Shown here one piece after another: positions 15,225 to 25,250 of a stretch of DNA of 64,000 bases; the first letter of the stretch is position 1; each line of letters begins with the position of its first letter. Where the stretch lies: assembly GCA_902776195.1 (NCBI GenBank), contig CACYPF010000008.1, positions 62,001 to 126,000 on the forward strand, in the 5' to 3' direction. Under the pieces are notes generated by a model that was not told the DNA's origin, made no database searches, and saw nothing but the letters and a program-made list of their open reading frames with translations. The translations under genes and the position numbers were made by a program. This DNA comes from an uncultured Prevotellaceae bacterium (GTDB lineage: Bacteria; Bacteroidota; Bacteroidia; Bacteroidales; Bacteroidaceae).

Positions 15225-17093
15225 ATGATGTACGATTATAGAAAACTGACAAGAAGAGAGGCAGGAATGACAATGAAGTGTGTGCTTTTAGCAGCATTTC
15301 TCATTTCTCAATTCTCTTTTCTCATTTGCCCTGCAGGAGCACAGGGCATGGTGACGGAGATAAAAGTCATTGCCCTTAATTATGAGGAAGAAATTGCCGA
15401 CCAGCGAAATGGCTATAACGGTGCTGACAATACCGATCTGGACTTCCGTAAGGGCCGAGGAGGCGGCTATGTGTTTGCCCTTTCTAAGAACGCCCCCGAC
15501 ACGTCGAAATACATTACCGATGTCAAAGTAACTGCGGACAGGGGAGCATGGTATGGCCAGCCTTTCGAGGAAGGTGGCAAGAAATACACGCCAGCCGTCT
15601 TCTATCAGGAGACGAAAAAACACTATAAAGAGGATTATAAAGGCGGTCTTAACGGTCGCAACTATTGGTGCTATGGCGGGGCATACACAGAACAGCCCCA
15701 TGTCTATGTCAGCCGTACCGGTCACCTGGATTTCGACAAGAAGGTGCTGCGCGAGGTGTACGTCACCACCACCAAGCCTGAGAACCTGAAAGAAGACCAG
15801 ACCTGGAGCGGTGGTCATGGCGGCGGCAAGCGCTATTTCGTCTTCCGCTGGCATACCCACAAGGCGAAGTTCAGACCTATCATCAACGACAAGAATCCTG
15901 ACGGCAACATTCAGGAACACATCCGTTATTGTGACACCGACCAGTGCGGGGTAGAGGTGAAAGAGCCTCACAAATTCCCCAAGCTTTATGACAAAGGTTC
16001 CGACACGTGGATGATCGTGCAGAAGACCGGCACGCAGAAAGACACACTGGTAGAGAATTATCACTATAAGCAATGCTCGGATTGCAAGCAGATCGTCTAT
16101 GAGCCTCATAAGTGGGCGACCTACACATCCGATTGGAAACAGCACAACAAACGCTGTCTGGTCTGCGACTATGTCATAGAGCAAAACCATGTGGACTTTG
16201 GCAAGCAGAAGCTTCCCATTGACGACTACTACCACATGATTTACTGCAAATGTGGATTCATCAAGAAGCTGCGTCATAACTACAGCGACGACCACACCAT
16301 CAAGAAAGAAGACTGCGAACACTCCATCATAGAATACACCTGCAAACAGTGCTTCCATCAGGCACTCTTCGAGATGGATGGTCTCGGCCATCTATACGAC
16401 GAGTATGGCATGTGTACCCGCAAAGGGTGTCTCCATCCCTACGAGATGCCCGGTACAGAGCGGACAGCCGACGGCAAGGACAGCATCTTTGTGGTCAAGA
16501 ACTTCGGTCATCTCTACTGGATATCCGACTATGTGAACAACCGCCGCTCCAAGACCAACGTCCGTCTTGACAACGACCTCATTGCCGACAGCATCATAGC
16601 ACGTGCGTGGCGACCCATTGGGGCTACTGACAGTGCGGCATATCAGGGCACCTTCGACGGCGGCGGTCACGTCATCACCATGCTCCAGACGGAAGCACCC
16701 GTTGCCGGCACGGGCTATCGCGGACTCTTCGGTGCCATCGGCAAGCAAGGCACCGTGAAGAACGTGATCCTCGCCGCCTGCAACATACGAGGATGGGACC
16801 ACATCGGTGGTGTGGCGGGTGTCAACGAGGGCACCATTGACAAGTGCCGTGTGGCATTCTCTATCTTGAGCACCATCGGCACCGGCAAGAACCTCGGCGG
16901 CATCTGCGGACTGAACAAGGGCACCATTTCCAACTGCATCACGGATAAAGATGTATGGGTAGGCGGCGTGCGCGATTATGCCGGCGGCATCTGTGGCACC
17001 AATGTGGGCGGCACCCTTTCCAATAATCAGTTTGAAGCCATCTGCGGCAGCGGATCCGACTCCCAACTGCAGGAGTTTGCTGCGCAGCAGTAG
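15225..17093 (+). CDS. Secreted GLUG-motif protein 1 with CxxC-rich middle region
   Basis: A 622-residue exported protein with a type I signal peptide (cleavage probably after PAGAQ, residue 40); no lipobox. Residues 41-230 include a segment (KGRGGGYVFALSK then ITDVKV) faintly like MABP/beta-prism repeats, which I hold only weakly. Residues 236-402 contain spaced cysteine pairs (C236/C241, C284/C287, C311/C314, C341/C343, C373/C376, C397/C402) interspersed with His and Trp, like the zinc-ribbon-type repeats of large Gram-positive surface proteins. Residues about 450-610 are GLUG repeats (FDGGGHVI, GLFGAIG, GGVAGVNEGTIDKC, GGICGLNKGTISNC), a beta-solenoid-like fold found in adhesins. There is no obvious C-terminal sorting motif. 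The signal peptide is coded by four heptamers. Role: likely surface or extracellular binding protein. Confidence 0.72.
   Translation: MMYDYRKLTRREAGMTMKCVLLAAFLISQFSFLICPAGAQGMVTEIKVIALNYEEEIADQRNGYNGADNTDLDFRKGRGGGYVFALSKNAPDTSKYITDVKVTADRGAWYGQPFEEGGKKYTPAVFYQETKKHYKEDYKGGLNGRNYWCYGGAYTEQPHVYVSRTGHLDFDKKVLREVYVTTTKPENLKEDQTWSGGHGGGKRYFVFRWHTHKAKFRPIINDKNPDGNIQEHIRYCDTDQCGVEVKEPHKFPKLYDKGSDTWMIVQKTGTQKDTLVENYHYKQCSDCKQIVYEPHKWATYTSDWKQHNKRCLVCDYVIEQNHVDFGKQKLPIDDYYHMIYCKCGFIKKLRHNYSDDHTIKKEDCEHSIIEYTCKQCFHQALFEMDGLGHLYDEYGMCTRKGCLHPYEMPGTERTADGKDSIFVVKNFGHLYWISDYVNNRRSKTNVRLDNDLIADSIIARAWRPIGATDSAAYQGTFDGGGHVITMLQTEAPVAGTGYRGLFGAIGKQGTVKNVILAACNIRGWDHIGGVAGVNEGTIDKCRVAFSILSTIGTGKNLGGICGLNKGTISNCITDKDVWVGGVRDYAGGICGTNVGGTLSNNQFEAICGSGSDSQLQEFAAQQ
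15296..15323 (+). repeat. Four heptamers inside a signal-peptide coding region
   Basis: ATTTCTC, ATTTCTC, AATTCTC, TTTTCTC in 7-bp register encode residues 24-33 (the hydrophobic core, FLISQFSFLI) of GLUG protein 1. Gain or loss of one unit would frameshift the gene immediately after its signal peptide begins, giving an on/off switch. Confidence 0.65.
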
Positions 17094-17146
17094 AGAAGAA
17101 ATGAGTAAAAGATATTAAAAAACGAAATATAAAATTAGAAAGAGAT

Positions 17147-19909
17147 ATGGGCAGGAAGTTTTATTACCTCGTTACCTTTTTACTGTTTTACCTATTCCAC
17201 CTTTCCTCCGTCCGTGCAGCCGATGCGCTGTTCCCCTATGATGGAGGCAAGACTAAAGACGGCATCACCGTCAGGAAAGTGCAATGGGATGGTTTCACGA
17301 AATTGAAGGGCAAGAACACCTTACAGGTTAAAAAGAACTACAGAGACCCGATGATTAGCTTCAATGTCAACGTGCCTCAGGGTAAAGTGGCTGAGCTCAG
17401 ATACTTCGTGCTCATGAAACTGGTTCCCAAAACAACGGGTGGAGTCATCGAGGGTCAGACTAACATTGACTTTTCCGTGAAGGTTGATCAACAAATAAAG
17501 ATCACGCATCACGATAATAACTATATTTATCAAACAACAGATGTTGTCACGATCCCCAGCGGCACCCACCAGATCACCATCGGAGCTGTTTTCAACCGAA
17601 ATGGCTACAATACGGTAGGTAGTATCGACAGCCTGTCCATTCACATCCACGACTTCAGCGACGTGAAAGTGTCTCGTGAGCCGCTCTGCGATGAAGATGG
17701 TTCCAGCTATGCCAAATGCACGTTCTGCGGCAAGGATACCACTTTCACGATCAAGTCTCAAGGCGGTCAACACGATCTGAAGATAGAAAACAGGCAGAAG
17801 TACAGTTGCATGAGCATGGGCGACACGGTGAAGGCGTGCCAGCGCTGCCCCTACATGGTCATCTCCACCGGCAATGATATACCTTCGGAGCACAAATTCA
17901 AGGATGGCACGTGTACGGTGTGCGGTCTGAAAATGCCTCAAAGCATTGACGACGGTAAGGTTTACGTCATCAACAATGCCAGTGAGATGCGTGTGCTGTC
18001 CGAGCTGGTGTCGAATGGCAGTATCCCCGGGAACATCGGTGTTGACATCAGGAACGACCTGGTGTTCAGCAAGGATATTCCCATGCTACCTTTAGGCACT
18101 CCTGACCATCCCTTCCAGGGTGTGCTCAACGGCAATGGACACCGCATAAGCGGTATTATCGCCAACTATCAGGGTACCGACTGCCTGGGCTTCGTGGGTG
18201 TCGCCAAGGGCACGCTCCTGTCGCATGCGGTCATTGCCAACCTCATCTTCGATAGCAAAAACAGCCTGAGGGGTATGGCATGTGTTGGCGGCATCGCGGG
18301 TCAGGCGACGGAGTGCGACATCATCAACTGCGCCTCGTTCGGCTCACTCGAGGGTTCCAACAATGTCGGTGGCATTGTAGGATATGCCGGTCCCTATGTG
18401 AGCATCATCAACTGTGCGTCAGTAACCACTATCCGCACTCGCGGCATGTGGAACACCATGGCTTGCGGCATACCCGGCGGCCACATCCTGAACAGCTATG
18501 GAGCCTCCTCCAACAGCCGGGTGGGCATCATCGACCTGCTGCCCACCACCACGTTGCGCCATTGCTTCTCCAATGTGGGAACTGACGAAGGACTGGCATC
18601 GATCAGCACGAGTGAACTGTCTACATACGGTATGGTGCAGGCGCTCAATGAGGAGAGCGACCCTGAAAAGCCTGTCTTCCAGATGTCTGATACCGACCAC
18701 TATCCTGTTCCTATCCCCAACAGTACTATTCAAGCCAAAAGCAACCGTGCCATCGCCACGGATCACAGTGCCTTCGCCCGCCGTGCAGCTGCCGCAGCCC
18801 AGAGTGACGAAGAACCTCCCTCTGACCCGGGCAAGAAAGAGGTAACCATATTGACCGGCTATGTGAACGAGAACACGCCCTCCAAGTATCACCGCACCAT
18901 TCAGGAAGTCATACGTGAAGACTCTATAGAGTATCCCGACTACGACCGCACCTATATTCTCTCGTTCATAGCTCCTGAGGGCTCTCCGATGTACGAGAAG
19001 ATCAACGAAGGTACTCTCCATTATTTCGAGTCGTATATCAATAAGTCGGATTCATCCTATCTCATATCAAGAGAATACGAGATTATCGAATCCGACAAGG
19101 TCAAGGCGGCAAAAGAACTGGTCAACTATTTTGCCGACGGCAATGAGCGAATAGACGAATACACCATAGACGGCGACATTCGCAAGCTGACCGCACGTGT
19201 CATTTTCGAGAACGAGTACAACATTATCTATCAGCAGATGGTTAACGGTATTCTAAAGACATCTTGGAACATTGAGACAGAGTATGATGACGAGGGTAAT
19301 GCCACGTCTACCAGCGGATATTCAAACAACTATGATACAGGCGAGAAACTGTTGGAGTACAAGGCATCCTATACCGGCAATGGCAACGATTCAGACAGCG
19401 AGGACATTCAGGAATCTTTCTCAGAGTCTGTGAACAACACGACCAAGGACATTCATGCTGTCTTCACCTATACAAACGCTACTGGCAAGATCATCTCACG
19501 TGACCACTATATCATCGACCCCACCAACGAATATCTTTTGGAAACCTACTCGGAGGAGACGATTGACTGTGAGTTGGTAAAGACCAATGGCATATACTTC
19601 ATTACCGATCAAAACGGTTATCCTGAACAGGCTGTGGTCTATGGTCCTGCTGCCGGCAGCCAGCCGGGAGGTGAGATGGAGCCACATCTTTTCTATAACT
19701 TCTATGGCGAATGGGAGCATCAAACATTCCCAACGTCTATCAAGGTACCCACGATCCAGACACCATCCATGCAGAAACGGATGGATCCCAATGTCTACGA
19801 CATGCAGGGCCGCATGGTTCGCAGAGTGACGGATACCGCCGACCCGTTCAATGGTCTTCCACGCGGAATTTACATCTATCAAGGCAATAAGTACCTGAAA
19901 AGGAATTGA
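17147..19909 (+). CDS. Secreted GLUG-motif protein 2 with C-terminal sorting-like motif
   Basis: A 920-residue exported protein; signal peptide of about 25 residues (LLFYLFHLSSVRA). Residues 26-180 look like a beta-sandwich domain. Residues about 180-265 hold cysteine pairs (CTFCGKD, CQRCPY, CTVCGLK) similar to those of GLUG protein 1. Residues about 270-480 are GLUG repeats (FQGVLNGNGHRISG, GGIAGQATECDIINC, GGIVGYAG). A Ala/Ser/Asp/Glu-rich linker near 540 leads to a long polar region with no family I recognise. The end (VYDMQGRMVRR, LPRGIYIYQGNKYLKRN) has the form of the short C-terminal motif seen on Prevotella proteins sent through type IX secretion. It starts 53 bases after GLUG 1. Probable surface adhesin or matrix protein. 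Confidence 0.7.
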   Translation: MGRKFYYLVTFLLFYLFHLSSVRAADALFPYDGGKTKDGITVRKVQWDGFTKLKGKNTLQVKKNYRDPMISFNVNVPQGKVAELRYFVLMKLVPKTTGGVIEGQTNIDFSVKVDQQIKITHHDNNYIYQTTDVVTIPSGTHQITIGAVFNRNGYNTVGSIDSLSIHIHDFSDVKVSREPLCDEDGSSYAKCTFCGKDTTFTIKSQGGQHDLKIENRQKYSCMSMGDTVKACQRCPYMVISTGNDIPSEHKFKDGTCTVCGLKMPQSIDDGKVYVINNASEMRVLSELVSNGSIPGNIGVDIRNDLVFSKDIPMLPLGTPDHPFQGVLNGNGHRISGIIANYQGTDCLGFVGVAKGTLLSHAVIANLIFDSKNSLRGMACVGGIAGQATECDIINCASFGSLEGSNNVGGIVGYAGPYVSIINCASVTTIRTRGMWNTMACGIPGGHILNSYGASSNSRVGIIDLLPTTTLRHCFSNVGTDEGLASISTSELSTYGMVQALNEESDPEKPVFQMSDTDHYPVPIPNSTIQAKSNRAIATDHSAFARRAAAAAQSDEEPPSDPGKKEVTILTGYVNENTPSKYHRTIQEVIREDSIEYPDYDRTYILSFIAPEGSPMYEKINEGTLHYFESYINKSDSSYLISREYEIIESDKVKAAKELVNYFADGNERIDEYTIDGDIRKLTARVIFENEYNIIYQQMVNGILKTSWNIETEYDDEGNATSTSGYSNNYDTGEKLLEYKASYTGNGNDSDSEDIQESFSESVNNTTKDIHAVFTYTNATGKIISRDHYIIDPTNEYLLETYSEETIDCELVKTNGIYFITDQNGYPEQAVVYGPAAGSQPGGEMEPHLFYNFYGEWEHQTFPTSIKVPTIQTPSMQKRMDPNVYDMQGRMVRRVTDTADPFNGLPRGIYIYQGNKYLKRN

Positions 19910-19943
19910 GAATTCGTATATAGAAACCGTAAATATAAATAGG

Positions 19944-22900
19944 ATGATAACCAGAATATTCATTGCACTGATGCTGCTTGTCAGCATCAGTGCTTCTGCA
20001 CAAAACAGAGTAGATGAGCCGGAATACCTGATAAGTGTCAGCGATTCAGTCAAGAACGGAAAAATCACTCCGAACACAACGGCATCCCAAGCCAACCAAT
20101 GGGTATCCGTGACATGCAAACCAAATGAGGGCTACGGTCTGTCAATGGCAGGGCTCTACTATGCCAAGAAGAACCCCGATGGCAGCTATTCGGCATACCA
20201 AAAGACTGAAAACACCAGTAGCTTCGAGGAAGACCGTGCCAACACCCAGTCATTCCGATTCAAGATGCCTGCTGCCGACGTGAGGCTGTATGTCTCTTAC
20301 GTCCCCGTGCTCAAACTGGTCATCCATCAGAATCCCACCGGCAGGAAAATTCTCGACAACACCACCACCCCACCTAAGTATAAGACCGGTGGTTCGCTGG
20401 TGCCGCTCTATGGGTACAAGGGAGGTCCCTCCGACTCGGTGCTTTACAATGTCGCCGGTCATCAGCTCATACTGAAAATCGAGCCCGACACGATCAATGG
20501 TGACAAGTACGAACTGGCGGATTTAGACATCAAGAATGTAGACAAGAGGTTCTATACACGTACTGACACAACCATTACCATCACCATGCCCAACGACTTG
20601 CCCATCAACGATCCATACATTCATGTGACCCCCTATTTCGGCAAGGAGAAATATAAAGTAAAAATCGAAGGAGACCCCAATATCGTCAAATGCAGTCTAA
20701 GCACCAGCACCCCCAAGGCAAACGAAGAGGTGACGGTCACCCTATTGTCCAAAGCGGGCTATATCCCTGCCGGCTTCAGTGTAAAGGGCTGCAGCGGAAC
20801 ATGGTGGCGTGTGGGCAAGCCCGAGCAGCAGGAAGACGGCGGATGGAAGGTGGTCTACCGCTTCAAGGTAGGCTACAATGATGACATCACCGTCCACTAT
20901 GAGAATCAGGAAGTCTGTACTATCAAGGTCAATGACACGCAGAAGTCCGGACGTGTCGAGGCAATCATTCCTGAAATGATACCCGACTTCCCCAACGTGG
21001 CACTGAAGAACCAGCAGGTGCCTGTCTTGCTGAAGATGCCTAAAGGATTCAGTGCCACCTATACCACTCAGGGCAGTAAGCAGACCCCGGTGGTCTACCG
21101 TAATGCCCTGCAGAACAGTTTCGCTGAAAAGGGCATGAACTATTGGAAGGAATCCAGCGACTATGCCACCACGGGTTGCCTTCACATGACGACAGACAGC
21201 GACGCCGACGGCAACTACTACTGGCGCACCAGCGTCAAGAACAGCATGTCGCAGGAAGTGGATATCTCCGGCATCAACTTCCCTGACCATGCTAAACCCG
21301 AGGTTAACGGAGTGAAAATGCTCAGCATTGCTGCCCTTGCCTCCATCAATCCGCGCTATGGCAGCGTGGTAAAGGCAAGCATCGAGAGTGTGACAGACGG
21401 TTTCGCTTCCATCTGGGATTTTGCCGACCTGGAGAAGAAGGAAGACGGTTGGCAAACCGTGTTCAAGACAGGCTTGGTCGATACCAAGACCAGCAAGATG
21501 CGCTTCATCGTCTCTGGCGCGAGCGACGACCCCACCAAGAAGAAAAGCTACGACGGTCCTGAATTCAGCAATCTCTGCCTCCTGCTGCCTGTGGCGGACA
21601 GGACAACCATCGAGAATGAAGACGTACTTATCATTACTACAGATAGTGGAGATGGCAATAAAGACGTGACCATCAACTTAAATGTGGACGGCTCGCAGGA
21701 CATGGCGACTGCCAACCAGAAAGAGCATGCCAAGGTGACCATCCGCAATGACAACACCAAGAAAGAGGGAGAGTCGGTCAAGATCATGAAGGATGACCTC
21801 ATCTACATCAAGGGAACCTACGATGAGGGATATGCCATCTATAATATGATTGATGCGAGGAATGCAGCCATGCAACCCGACAGCGTCAATGTCAAAGACC
21901 GTGCAGTCTACTATCACTATTTCGTCAGAGAAGGAGACGGGGACATCACCTTCACTCCTGAGGTAGACCAGCGGAAAATCAAGATCAACAACCAGTACGG
22001 AGGTCGCATCGAGGTCGATGCAGAGAAACCGGCTGCAGGTCAGAAGGTGGTTGTCACGGTCAAGCCCAATGCGGGCTGCACGCTGAAGCAAATCAGGACG
22101 ATACCTGCCGGTGCGGTGACGTTTGCCGAAGACAAGGTGGATGCCACCACACGTGGCGGCACCTATAGCTTCACGATGCCCACGTCCTACGTCACCCTGA
22201 TTCCAGAGTATATCGTCCCCATCACCTCTGCTAACCAGTTAGACAGTATCTCCCGCAATTTTGGCGAGTTCCAGCTGGCTGCCGACCTTGACTTGGGCAA
22301 CGGATGGGATAAAGATGGTGATAATCCACATGAAATTGATATCTACGGCGAGTTCGACGGTAAGGGTCACCAAATCACCTATGCTGGCACTACCTGCCTC
22401 TTCAATCAAGTGACGCGCCAAGGCGCTGTTCGTCACCTACGTGTTAAGGGCAACGTATCAACCTCCAGCAATGTCATAGGTGGAATAACCGCGCTCAATA
22501 TCGGCATCATTGAGGACTGCGAGGTGACAGGATCTTTCAGAAACACACGAACAGGGGGCACTACCGGCGGTATTGCCGGCAACAACAGGTCAGACATGGG
22601 TGGGGGCATCATTGCTTTCTGCCATGTGGCTTGCGATGCTCTTGAAGCCCAACCCGCCTACGGCATCGCCCAGCAGCAGAAGGGCGCTACCATCCGGGGC
22701 AACGTCTTCACCGGAAGCTTTTCCGGTGACGGTGATGCATATATGATTAGCAACGACATGGGCGGCAGTACCATTGAGTATAATTACTGTCTGGTCAACA
22801 GCGGCAACGCCAAGGCAATACTGGGTCCTGGCGTGACGGCTGCTCAGCCTGAGCAACTCGTCAAGCTCGCCAACGAGCAGTCGGCATATCCCGTCTTTGC

Positions 22901-25250
22901 CGCCAGCATCAAGGGGCGGTACGACGGTGGCTATGCCATCAGTGTCGCCACCACCAACACGGTACGTCTGGTCAACCTGTCGGCAGCCAAGGCAGTAGCA
23001 GGCACGGTCGTCACCGCCACTGTCAGTGTCAGCGGCAACAACCATCTTGCCAGTGTCACCGTCTCTGCCGCCGACGGCAGCAATGCCCAGAGCTGCACCT
23101 TCAAGGACAATACCGACAATACCTATACCTTCTCCTTCGTCATGCCGGCTTATGATGTGCGCATATCGTTCGCTACCGAGGCTGGCCGCTTCATCTACAC
23201 GGTCAAGCAGTTCGTCGCCATCGACGATGTACAGGGTACGTACTACCTGGGGCGCGACCTCGATCTGTACAACTGGGAAAGGAAGATCACCTTGAATGGC
23301 GAGTTCGATGGGCGCGGCCATACCATCCGCTACCACGGCGAGGGCAACTGCATGGGTCTGTTCAAGAAGATCAGGAGAGGCTCCTTGCTCGAAAGACTGC
23401 GCGTGGTCGGCTTCGTTGAGACGACAGAAGACTGTGGCGGTATCGTCTACGAGCACCAGGGCACCATGCGCGACTGCCACTTCACCGGCAGCATCAAGAA
23501 ACTCACGGCGAGTCCGACCACCCAAGTGAAGGACCACATTGCAGCCCTTGCCTGCCTGACCAAGAAAGGTGCGAGCTTCGAATACTGCTCTGCCACGGGC
23601 AAGCTGGCATGTGCCGGCAGCCAGCAAGAAATCGACAGCAAGCCACTATGCAGTATACAACAGGAGGAGAGCAAGGTCACAAACAGCTATTGGGTAAGAG
23701 CCACCGACAATGCCCAGTCAGCCGCCATGAGGAGTCTCAACGATGCCGTACGCAAGGCATACCCGGTCTATTCAACGGGTATCCTCGACAGAATCAACCC
23801 CCGCGTCATTGTGGGTCAAGATACCATACGCGTGGAATACGGCAAGACGCTCGATAAACTGACCCTTGTCGACGGCGAGCCGTTCAGATGCACCAGCGAC
23901 ATCAAGGTCAGGCAGGTGGTCTATCAGCGCAAGGCGACAACGGACGGTATGGAGCCATGGGTGCTCCCCTTCAGTTTCAACCGCATCGCCGCCAATGGCT
24001 CCTTCGAATATAAAAAAGCACAGCAAGGCGACGACAAGCGCCCGAAGCTGGTGGATGGCGGCAACCTGACCCTCAGCGGCAGCGGCTCCTCCCTCTCCTA
24101 CCATGCCTATGAGCCGTGGGCAGTGAAGAGCGATGCCGTGGAATACGTGCTGACCAGCACCAGCGGTCCCATCACCATCAAAGCCACGGACAACAATCGC
24201 ATCATGCACTATGAATCGGCATTAGACAGAGGCTCCATCTATGTCACCTATGACAGCATACCTGCCACGACCAGCAAGACCGATGTCCTGTATGGATGGG
24301 ACGGTAACAAGGGCGAATTCTACCTCTGCGGGGAAGAAGACGCTCCTGCCGATATACAGCCGTATCGGTTCTATGCACAATTCTACAATCAGACCTATAA
24401 GGAGTTTGTGACCTACGGACAGACCAACTGGTCAAAAACAGCCAACGGCAAGCGTGCTGCCGCACCCCGGCGTGCCGCCTCGGTAGTTGCCGACGGCTGG
24501 CAGCCCATCTTCCTCGACCCGCGCCAGCCACAGAGTGTCACGGCACGTATGCTCGACTATTACGAGGTCGCCTATCTGACAGACATGCGCACCGACGCGA
24601 TTGACACGAATGGCGACAAGCCCGTATCAGTGGTGTCGCTCGTCTATCAGAAGGTGGACGACCGCATGGAGCTGCCGGTTGCCATCCCCCTGTTGGTGCG
24701 TGCCAAACGCTCTGATGCCCAACCGCTGACTGATGCGGAGACAGGAGCTGAGATCGATGCGCTCATGACGCTCTCCGTCATCACCGAAGAAGATGACATT
24801 AACGAGGATTTGTCTGAAGAAGAGCTCGACTTCGACATGCCGCACTACTGGTGTAACTCCTTCGGCAAGCGCGTCGATGTCTGGCCGCTGCCCTCGCCGG
24901 AGCAGTATGCCGACATAGCAGACACCGGCTGTATGCTGTTCGAAGACAGGTACTACGACCAGTCGTTCTTCTATGCCAACAGCACCGACACCCGCACCAC
25001 GGCTCCCATGAGTTATTGCATCACAGTGATCGACTCCGACACGTATGAGCTCTTGTCGCTGTTAGACGACAGGGTGACGGTAGAGTTTATCGGGTTGGAA
25101 GAGGAAGCGACAGGCATCAGCAGCCTCACCGCCGAGCCCGCCGGAAAGAGCGATGCCGACAGTCCCGTGTACAATCTCAACGGACAGCGTGTCAATGCGT
25201 CATATAAGGGAATCATTCTGAAGAACGGACGAAAATATATAAAACGATGA
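19944..25250 (+). CDS. Giant secreted GLUG/InlB-like repeat protein 3
   Basis: A 1768-residue exported protein; signal peptide ends SISASAQ near residue 20. Residues about 20-730 hold repeated beta domains of the divergent InlB B-repeat kind (NEEVTVTLLSKAGYIPAGF; AGQKVVVTVKPNAGC), of which another follows near 1010-1080. GLUG modules occupy about 760-1000 (GEFDGKGHQITY) and 1085-1200 (GEFDGRGHTIRYHG). The C-terminal third (from EPWVLPFSF) is shared with the next protein: PLLVRAK, HYWCNSFGKRVDVWPLP, PMSYCITVIDSDTYE. The last residues, VYNLNGQRVNASYKGIILKN and a basic tail, form a short type IX-like sorting motif. Its stop overlaps the next start by four bases, so the two giants are translationally coupled. 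Likely a surface adhesin; ligand unknown. Confidence 0.75.
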   Translation: MITRIFIALMLLVSISASAQNRVDEPEYLISVSDSVKNGKITPNTTASQANQWVSVTCKPNEGYGLSMAGLYYAKKNPDGSYSAYQKTENTSSFEEDRANTQSFRFKMPAADVRLYVSYVPVLKLVIHQNPTGRKILDNTTTPPKYKTGGSLVPLYGYKGGPSDSVLYNVAGHQLILKIEPDTINGDKYELADLDIKNVDKRFYTRTDTTITITMPNDLPINDPYIHVTPYFGKEKYKVKIEGDPNIVKCSLSTSTPKANEEVTVTLLSKAGYIPAGFSVKGCSGTWWRVGKPEQQEDGGWKVVYRFKVGYNDDITVHYENQEVCTIKVNDTQKSGRVEAIIPEMIPDFPNVALKNQQVPVLLKMPKGFSATYTTQGSKQTPVVYRNALQNSFAEKGMNYWKESSDYATTGCLHMTTDSDADGNYYWRTSVKNSMSQEVDISGINFPDHAKPEVNGVKMLSIAALASINPRYGSVVKASIESVTDGFASIWDFADLEKKEDGWQTVFKTGLVDTKTSKMRFIVSGASDDPTKKKSYDGPEFSNLCLLLPVADRTTIENEDVLIITTDSGDGNKDVTINLNVDGSQDMATANQKEHAKVTIRNDNTKKEGESVKIMKDDLIYIKGTYDEGYAIYNMIDARNAAMQPDSVNVKDRAVYYHYFVREGDGDITFTPEVDQRKIKINNQYGGRIEVDAEKPAAGQKVVVTVKPNAGCTLKQIRTIPAGAVTFAEDKVDATTRGGTYSFTMPTSYVTLIPEYIVPITSANQLDSISRNFGEFQLAADLDLGNGWDKDGDNPHEIDIYGEFDGKGHQITYAGTTCLFNQVTRQGAVRHLRVKGNVSTSSNVIGGITALNIGIIEDCEVTGSFRNTRTGGTTGGIAGNNRSDMGGGIIAFCHVACDALEAQPAYGIAQQQKGATIRGNVFTGSFSGDGDAYMISNDMGGSTIEYNYCLVNSGNAKAILGPGVTAAQPEQLVKLANEQSAYPVFAASIKGRYDGGYAISVATTNTVRLVNLSAAKAVAGTVVTATVSVSGNNHLASVTVSAADGSNAQSCTFKDNTDNTYTFSFVMPAYDVRISFATEAGRFIYTVKQFVAIDDVQGTYYLGRDLDLYNWERKITLNGEFDGRGHTIRYHGEGNCMGLFKKIRRGSLLERLRVVGFVETTEDCGGIVYEHQGTMRDCHFTGSIKKLTASPTTQVKDHIAALACLTKKGASFEYCSATGKLACAGSQQEIDSKPLCSIQQEESKVTNSYWVRATDNAQSAAMRSLNDAVRKAYPVYSTGILDRINPRVIVGQDTIRVEYGKTLDKLTLVDGEPFRCTSDIKVRQVVYQRKATTDGMEPWVLPFSFNRIAANGSFEYKKAQQGDDKRPKLVDGGNLTLSGSGSSLSYHAYEPWAVKSDAVEYVLTSTSGPITIKATDNNRIMHYESALDRGSIYVTYDSIPATTSKTDVLYGWDGNKGEFYLCGEEDAPADIQPYRFYAQFYNQTYKEFVTYGQTNWSKTANGKRAAAPRRAASVVADGWQPIFLDPRQPQSVTARMLDYYEVAYLTDMRTDAIDTNGDKPVSVVSLVYQKVDDRMELPVAIPLLVRAKRSDAQPLTDAETGAEIDALMTLSVITEEDDINEDLSEEELDFDMPHYWCNSFGKRVDVWPLPSPEQYADIADTGCMLFEDRYYDQSFFYANSTDTRTTAPMSYCITVIDSDTYELLSLLDDRVTVEFIGLEEEATGISSLTAEPAGKSDADSPVYNLNGQRVNASYKGIILKNGRKYIKR

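Noticed and set aside
15288-16391. A 367-codon minus-strand open frame opposite GLUG gene 1
   Set aside because: Mirror of the coding strand with repeated Val/Ile codons; the plus frame has signal peptide, CxxC and GLUG motifs.
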